9,325 nucleotides of DNA from the NCBI GenBank assembly GCA_009784335.1, contig WRBX01000017.1, forward strand, positions 1 through 9,325, read 5' to 3'. This DNA comes from Oscillospiraceae bacterium. Its GTDB lineage: Bacteria; Bacillota_A; Clostridia; Monoglobales; WRBX01. The notes under the pieces are model-generated. The model was given only the letters and a program-made list of their open reading frames with translations, had not been told where the DNA came from and did no database searches. A program made the translations under genes and the position numbers. Positions 7,189-9,325 of the stretch are shown one piece after another. Numbering within the stretch: position 1 is the first letter of the stretch; each line of letters begins with the position of its first letter.

Positions 7189-7218
7189 AGACTTCCCTCT
7201 TACAGAGATACCCTACAC

Positions 7219-7252
7219 AAAAAAAGAAGTGGCAAACTTAACCACTTCTTTT
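7219..7252. terminator. Bidirectional rho-independent terminator
   Basis: An 11-bp perfect stem (7222-7232 with 7242-7252) closes a 9-nt loop between two convergent genes. On the minus strand the hairpin leads into a run of seven T (7219-7225 read in reverse), so it is a good terminator for the SLH-protein gene. On the plus strand it ends in TTTT and should also stop the kinase transcript, whose stop codon is about 30 nt upstream. Confidence 0.88.
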
Positions 7253-7262
7253 CAAATCCTGA

Positions 7263-8972
7263 TTAATTAATTCCGATATACGCCCTCATCATCTTTGCCG
7301 CCTGCGCTCTTGTTGTGTGCGCACTCGGCCTAAATGTATCATCATCAAACCCATTTATTATTCCAGCTTCAACCAATGTCGCCACTGCATTCTTTGCATA
7401 AGGCGCTATCTGCCCTTTATCATTGAAATCCAAAATCTGATTTAACTCAGCCGTGTCATACTCCCACTCCCAAAAACATCTAGTAAGCATGGCCGCAAAA
7501 TCTTGCCTTGTTACCGGCTCATACGGCCTAAATGTTCCATCCTCAAAACCATTGACAATATCACAATCCTTCGCCCATTCAACATACGGGTTCCACCAAG
7601 CACCTTTCACCGAATCATTAAACGAGCTGCTATTTTTATACTCTTCCTCTATCCACTTATCGCCATCTTCCCAGAATTGTCCCAAAATCGTGGCTACCAT
7701 TGCCCTCGTCAGCGTTCCCTCCGGCGAGAAATATGTATGGTCTATGCCATTCATAATGCCATAATCATAAACTCGAAGAATATCATTATTCGCCCAATGC
7801 CCGGCAATATCATTGAAAGTATGCTTTGGCGGTTGCACAATTACGAATACTTTCACATAATCTATTTCAGTATGTCCATAATACAAGTAATCTTCATAAT
7901 CTTCGTCATAGTAAGTTCTTCCATCAAAGTATTCTATTGCACATTCATATTTCTTTCCATAAGTATAATTTCCAATTACTTTGCCAGAAGTTGCTCCATC
8001 GAGCGTCCATATCATATAAAAGTACAAATCATCATTTTCAAAATATATATTAGTAGTATCATCATCAGGGTCGATTGCCTCCGTTATCAATGCCTTCAAA
8101 TGCTCATTTCCCTCGATGAAATCATTCATTTGCTTCGCAAGCTCATGCCTCGTGCCATTCAATTCAATCGTGATTTGCTCGGATATAGGTTGTGAAGTTG
8201 GTTCGGCTGTTGGTATAGGTGTCGGAGCATTAGTTGGTATTTGCGTAGGATTTGGTATCGAGTCAAAAACTCGCAAGATGCCTGCCATGTGCATTTCTTG
8301 CATAGAAATTACTCCAACAGAGTTGGTTGTTTCACTAATATCAATTAAATCATAAGGCTCTTCGTTTACCCAAGGCATATCACCTTGTGAGAATTTCCCT
8401 ACCATTATTTTGAATAATATTTCACAAATCTCCGCTCTTGTTATTGCACCTTGCGGCATAAAATACTTGGCACCGATTGGCTCAGGATCATATTCATCTA
8501 CTGAAAGATTCATAATACATTGCAAAGTAGTATTCATAATAACCGCTATCGTTTCCCTCGAAAGTGTTTTTTCAGGTTGAAAAGATTCTTTAAAATATTC
8601 ATTATCAAAGAAACCATTTATTGCTAGCGAGTTTATAAATTGAAATGCCCAATGAGTATTTGGAACATCATTGAAAACTTGAGGACCCGTCGTTAAGGGC
8701 TTAAGCACAAGCCTAGACAAAACATATGCAAACTCTGCACGAGTCATACTGCCTTCTGGATCGAAATATTTTCCGCCGCCTTGTTGATCATAGCCATAAA
8801 CAATACCGTGTGTTGCCAAATACTCAATATATTCGCAAGCCCAATGAGTTGACGGTACATCCGAAAACAATCCCCTGCATTGCCATGCTTGCACCTTTGG
8901 CACGCAAACACCAACCAGCATTGCAAAAACCAAAATAAAGCTCATAGACATTCTTTTAATATTTTTCGACAT
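7263..8972 (-). CDS. Secreted S-layer-homology domain protein
   Basis: This 569-residue exported protein is predicted to be held on the cell wall by its SLH domains, which in this family bind secondary cell-wall polysaccharide. A signal peptide (1-29) has a basic start, a hydrophobic core and likely cleavage after VQA. Two full SLH repeats follow (about 36-89 and 100-151), then degenerate SLH-like halves (about 165-192 and 208-235). A Pro/Thr linker (about 240-265) leads to an unrecognised Tyr/Asp-rich domain (about 266-380). Three more SLH repeats close the protein (about 384-435, 449-503 and 513-567), each with the FxD...W/Y...G...F.P...TR pattern. SLH domains at both ends are unusual. The start has AGGAG 6 nt upstream and its own promoter at 9009-9038. 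The gene ends just before a strong terminator, so it is monocistronic. The role of the central domain is unknown. Confidence 0.93.
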   Translation of the reverse strand: MSKNIKRMSMSFILVFAMLVGVCVPKVQAWQCRGLFSDVPSTHWACEYIEYLATHGIVYGYDQQGGGKYFDPEGSMTRAEFAYVLSRLVLKPLTTGPQVFNDVPNTHWAFQFINSLAINGFFDNEYFKESFQPEKTLSRETIAVIMNTTLQCIMNLSVDEYDPEPIGAKYFMPQGAITRAEICEILFKIMVGKFSQGDMPWVNEEPYDLIDISETTNSVGVISMQEMHMAGILRVFDSIPNPTQIPTNAPTPIPTAEPTSQPISEQITIELNGTRHELAKQMNDFIEGNEHLKALITEAIDPDDDTTNIYFENDDLYFYMIWTLDGATSGKVIGNYTYGKKYECAIEYFDGRTYYDEDYEDYLYYGHTEIDYVKVFVIVQPPKHTFNDIAGHWANNDILRVYDYGIMNGIDHTYFSPEGTLTRAMVATILGQFWEDGDKWIEEEYKNSSSFNDSVKGAWWNPYVEWAKDCDIVNGFEDGTFRPYEPVTRQDFAAMLTRCFWEWEYDTAELNQILDFNDKGQIAPYAKNAVATLVEAGIINGFDDDTFRPSAHTTRAQAAKMMRAYIGIN

Positions 8973-9008
8973 TTCAATCTCCTAACTAACAATTGTTTTA
9001 CTTTACCT

Positions 9009-9038
9009 ATATTAACATTTTTTCTTCCGAAAAGTCAA
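9009..9038 (-). promoter_or_regulatory. Sigma-A promoter of the SLH-protein gene
   Basis: On the minus strand -35 TTGACT (9033-9038) is separated by 18 bp from -10 TAATAT (9009-9014), which has an extended TGT just before it. The predicted start, near 9002, gives a leader of about 30 nt containing AGGAG 6 nt from the ATG. The match supports strong, housekeeping-type expression. Confidence 0.8.
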
Positions 9039-9072
9039 TTATTTTGAAAAAGTTAGGAAAATTCGAAGAAAC

Positions 9073-9094
9073 GGGACGCCGAGGGCGGCGTCCC
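9073..9094. terminator. GC-rich perfect hairpin behind yunB, possible terminator or repeat element
   Basis: A 9-bp perfect inverted repeat (9073-9081 with 9086-9094) closes a 4-nt loop. It lies about 60 nt past the yunB stop and upstream of the SLH-protein promoter. Read on the minus strand it is followed by GTTTCTTC, a weak U-tract, so it may terminate yunB transcription. Its sequence, with the flanking GTAGGGG on the minus strand, resembles the short palindromic elements scattered between genes in many Clostridia, so it could equally be a dispersed element. Only one copy is in this window. Confidence 0.5.
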
Positions 9095-9106
9095 CTACAA
9101 AACCCA

Positions 9107-9152
9107 AAATCCGTGTGAATCCGTAAAAATCCGTGTCATCCGTGTGCTAAAA
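9107..9152. repeat. 46-nt dispersed repeat, copy 2 (just after yunB)
   Basis: This copy differs from 971-1016 at one position (A at 9125 where copy 1 has C at 989, plus strand) and has the same orientation. It starts a few bases after the yunB stop codon, so both copies sit at the 3' end of minus-strand genes. Unlike copy 1 it is followed, on the minus strand, by the GC-rich hairpin. Confidence 0.85.
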
Positions 9153-9155
9153 AAA

Positions 9156-9325
9156 CTACCTCCCCAGCCCATTTAGCCATAAATTCGGCACATCGCCCAT
9201 AACCACCACCTCGGCGACGGGGATTCGATTTTCAACTTGGCAGAGAATTTGCCGCCCGGAAATAATCGCCCAAACATCTGCATTTGTCTTTATGTAAATC
9301 ACATGCTTAGTCTGATTAATTCCCG
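9156..9325 (-). CDS. yunB: Sporulation protein YunB-like, C-terminal fragment
   Basis: The last 55 codons of a gene that enters from the right edge are present. The reading starts GINQTKHVIYIKTNADVWAI, includes NRIPVAEVVVMGDVPNLW and ends NGLGR with TAG at 9156-9158. The combination of GINQTxH, a beta-rich stretch and IPVAE.V..GDVP is the C-terminal pattern of the YunB family, proteins made in the mother cell during sporulation whose precise role is unsettled. Its presence points to an endospore former. The N-terminal part, with its expected membrane anchor, is outside the window. The reading frame is short but intact. The alternative is another YtfJ- or SpoIVB-like spore protein, which fits less well. 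Confidence 0.75.
   Translation of the reverse strand, partial: GINQTKHVIYIKTNADVWAIISGRQILCQVENRIPVAEVVVMGDVPNLWLNGLGR

Noticed and set aside
7503..8195. A 230-codon plus-strand open frame inside the SLH-protein gene
   Set aside because: It is antisense to a gene with clear signal peptide and SLH repeats; the Ile-rich translation is the complement of the Asp/Tyr-rich coding strand.

Overview
The window reads as a chromosomal segment of an endospore-forming, S-layer-bearing bacterium of the Clostridia (Firmicutes). This rests on a YunB-type sporulation protein at the right edge, a secreted protein with SLH (S-layer homology) domains, strong AGGAGG-type ribosome binding sites and near-consensus sigma-A promoters. 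A species cannot be named from the sequence.

Positions 1-6154 hold a minus-strand glycogen-synthesis operon, read from right to left: glgB (branching enzyme), a PEP-synthase-like dikinase protein of unknown acceptor, glgC (ADP-glucose pyrophosphorylase), a small membrane-anchored protein of unknown function, and the first third or less of glgA (glycogen synthase), cut by the window edge. Gaps between genes are about 22 to 57 nt, no internal terminator is visible, and one strong promoter lies in front of glgB, so the five genes are probably co-transcribed. GlgC makes ADP-glucose, GlgA polymerises it and GlgB adds the alpha-1,6 branches. The dikinase-like gene and the small membrane-protein gene are clearly more AT-rich than the glg genes around them, so the operon looks like a mosaic.

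Positions 6108-6216 are a compact divergent promoter region. It drives glgB to the left and, to the right, a P-loop nucleoside (uridine-type) kinase that lacks the N-terminal TGS-containing part of its longer relatives. A bidirectional hairpin terminator (7219-7252) separates the kinase from the convergent SLH-protein gene (7263-8972, minus), which has its own strong promoter at 9009-9038. Upstream of that are a GC-rich perfect hairpin, the second copy of a 46-nt dispersed repeat, and the 3' end of yunB (minus).

The most interesting points are the dikinase-like phosphotransferase inside a glycogen operon, without a PEP-binding barrel and so with an unknown phosphate acceptor, and the 46-nt repeat that supplies the last codons and the stop codon of glgC and recurs just behind yunB. 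No RNA genes, CRISPR array or insertion sequence were seen. There is no gene-free stretch longer than 300 bases.
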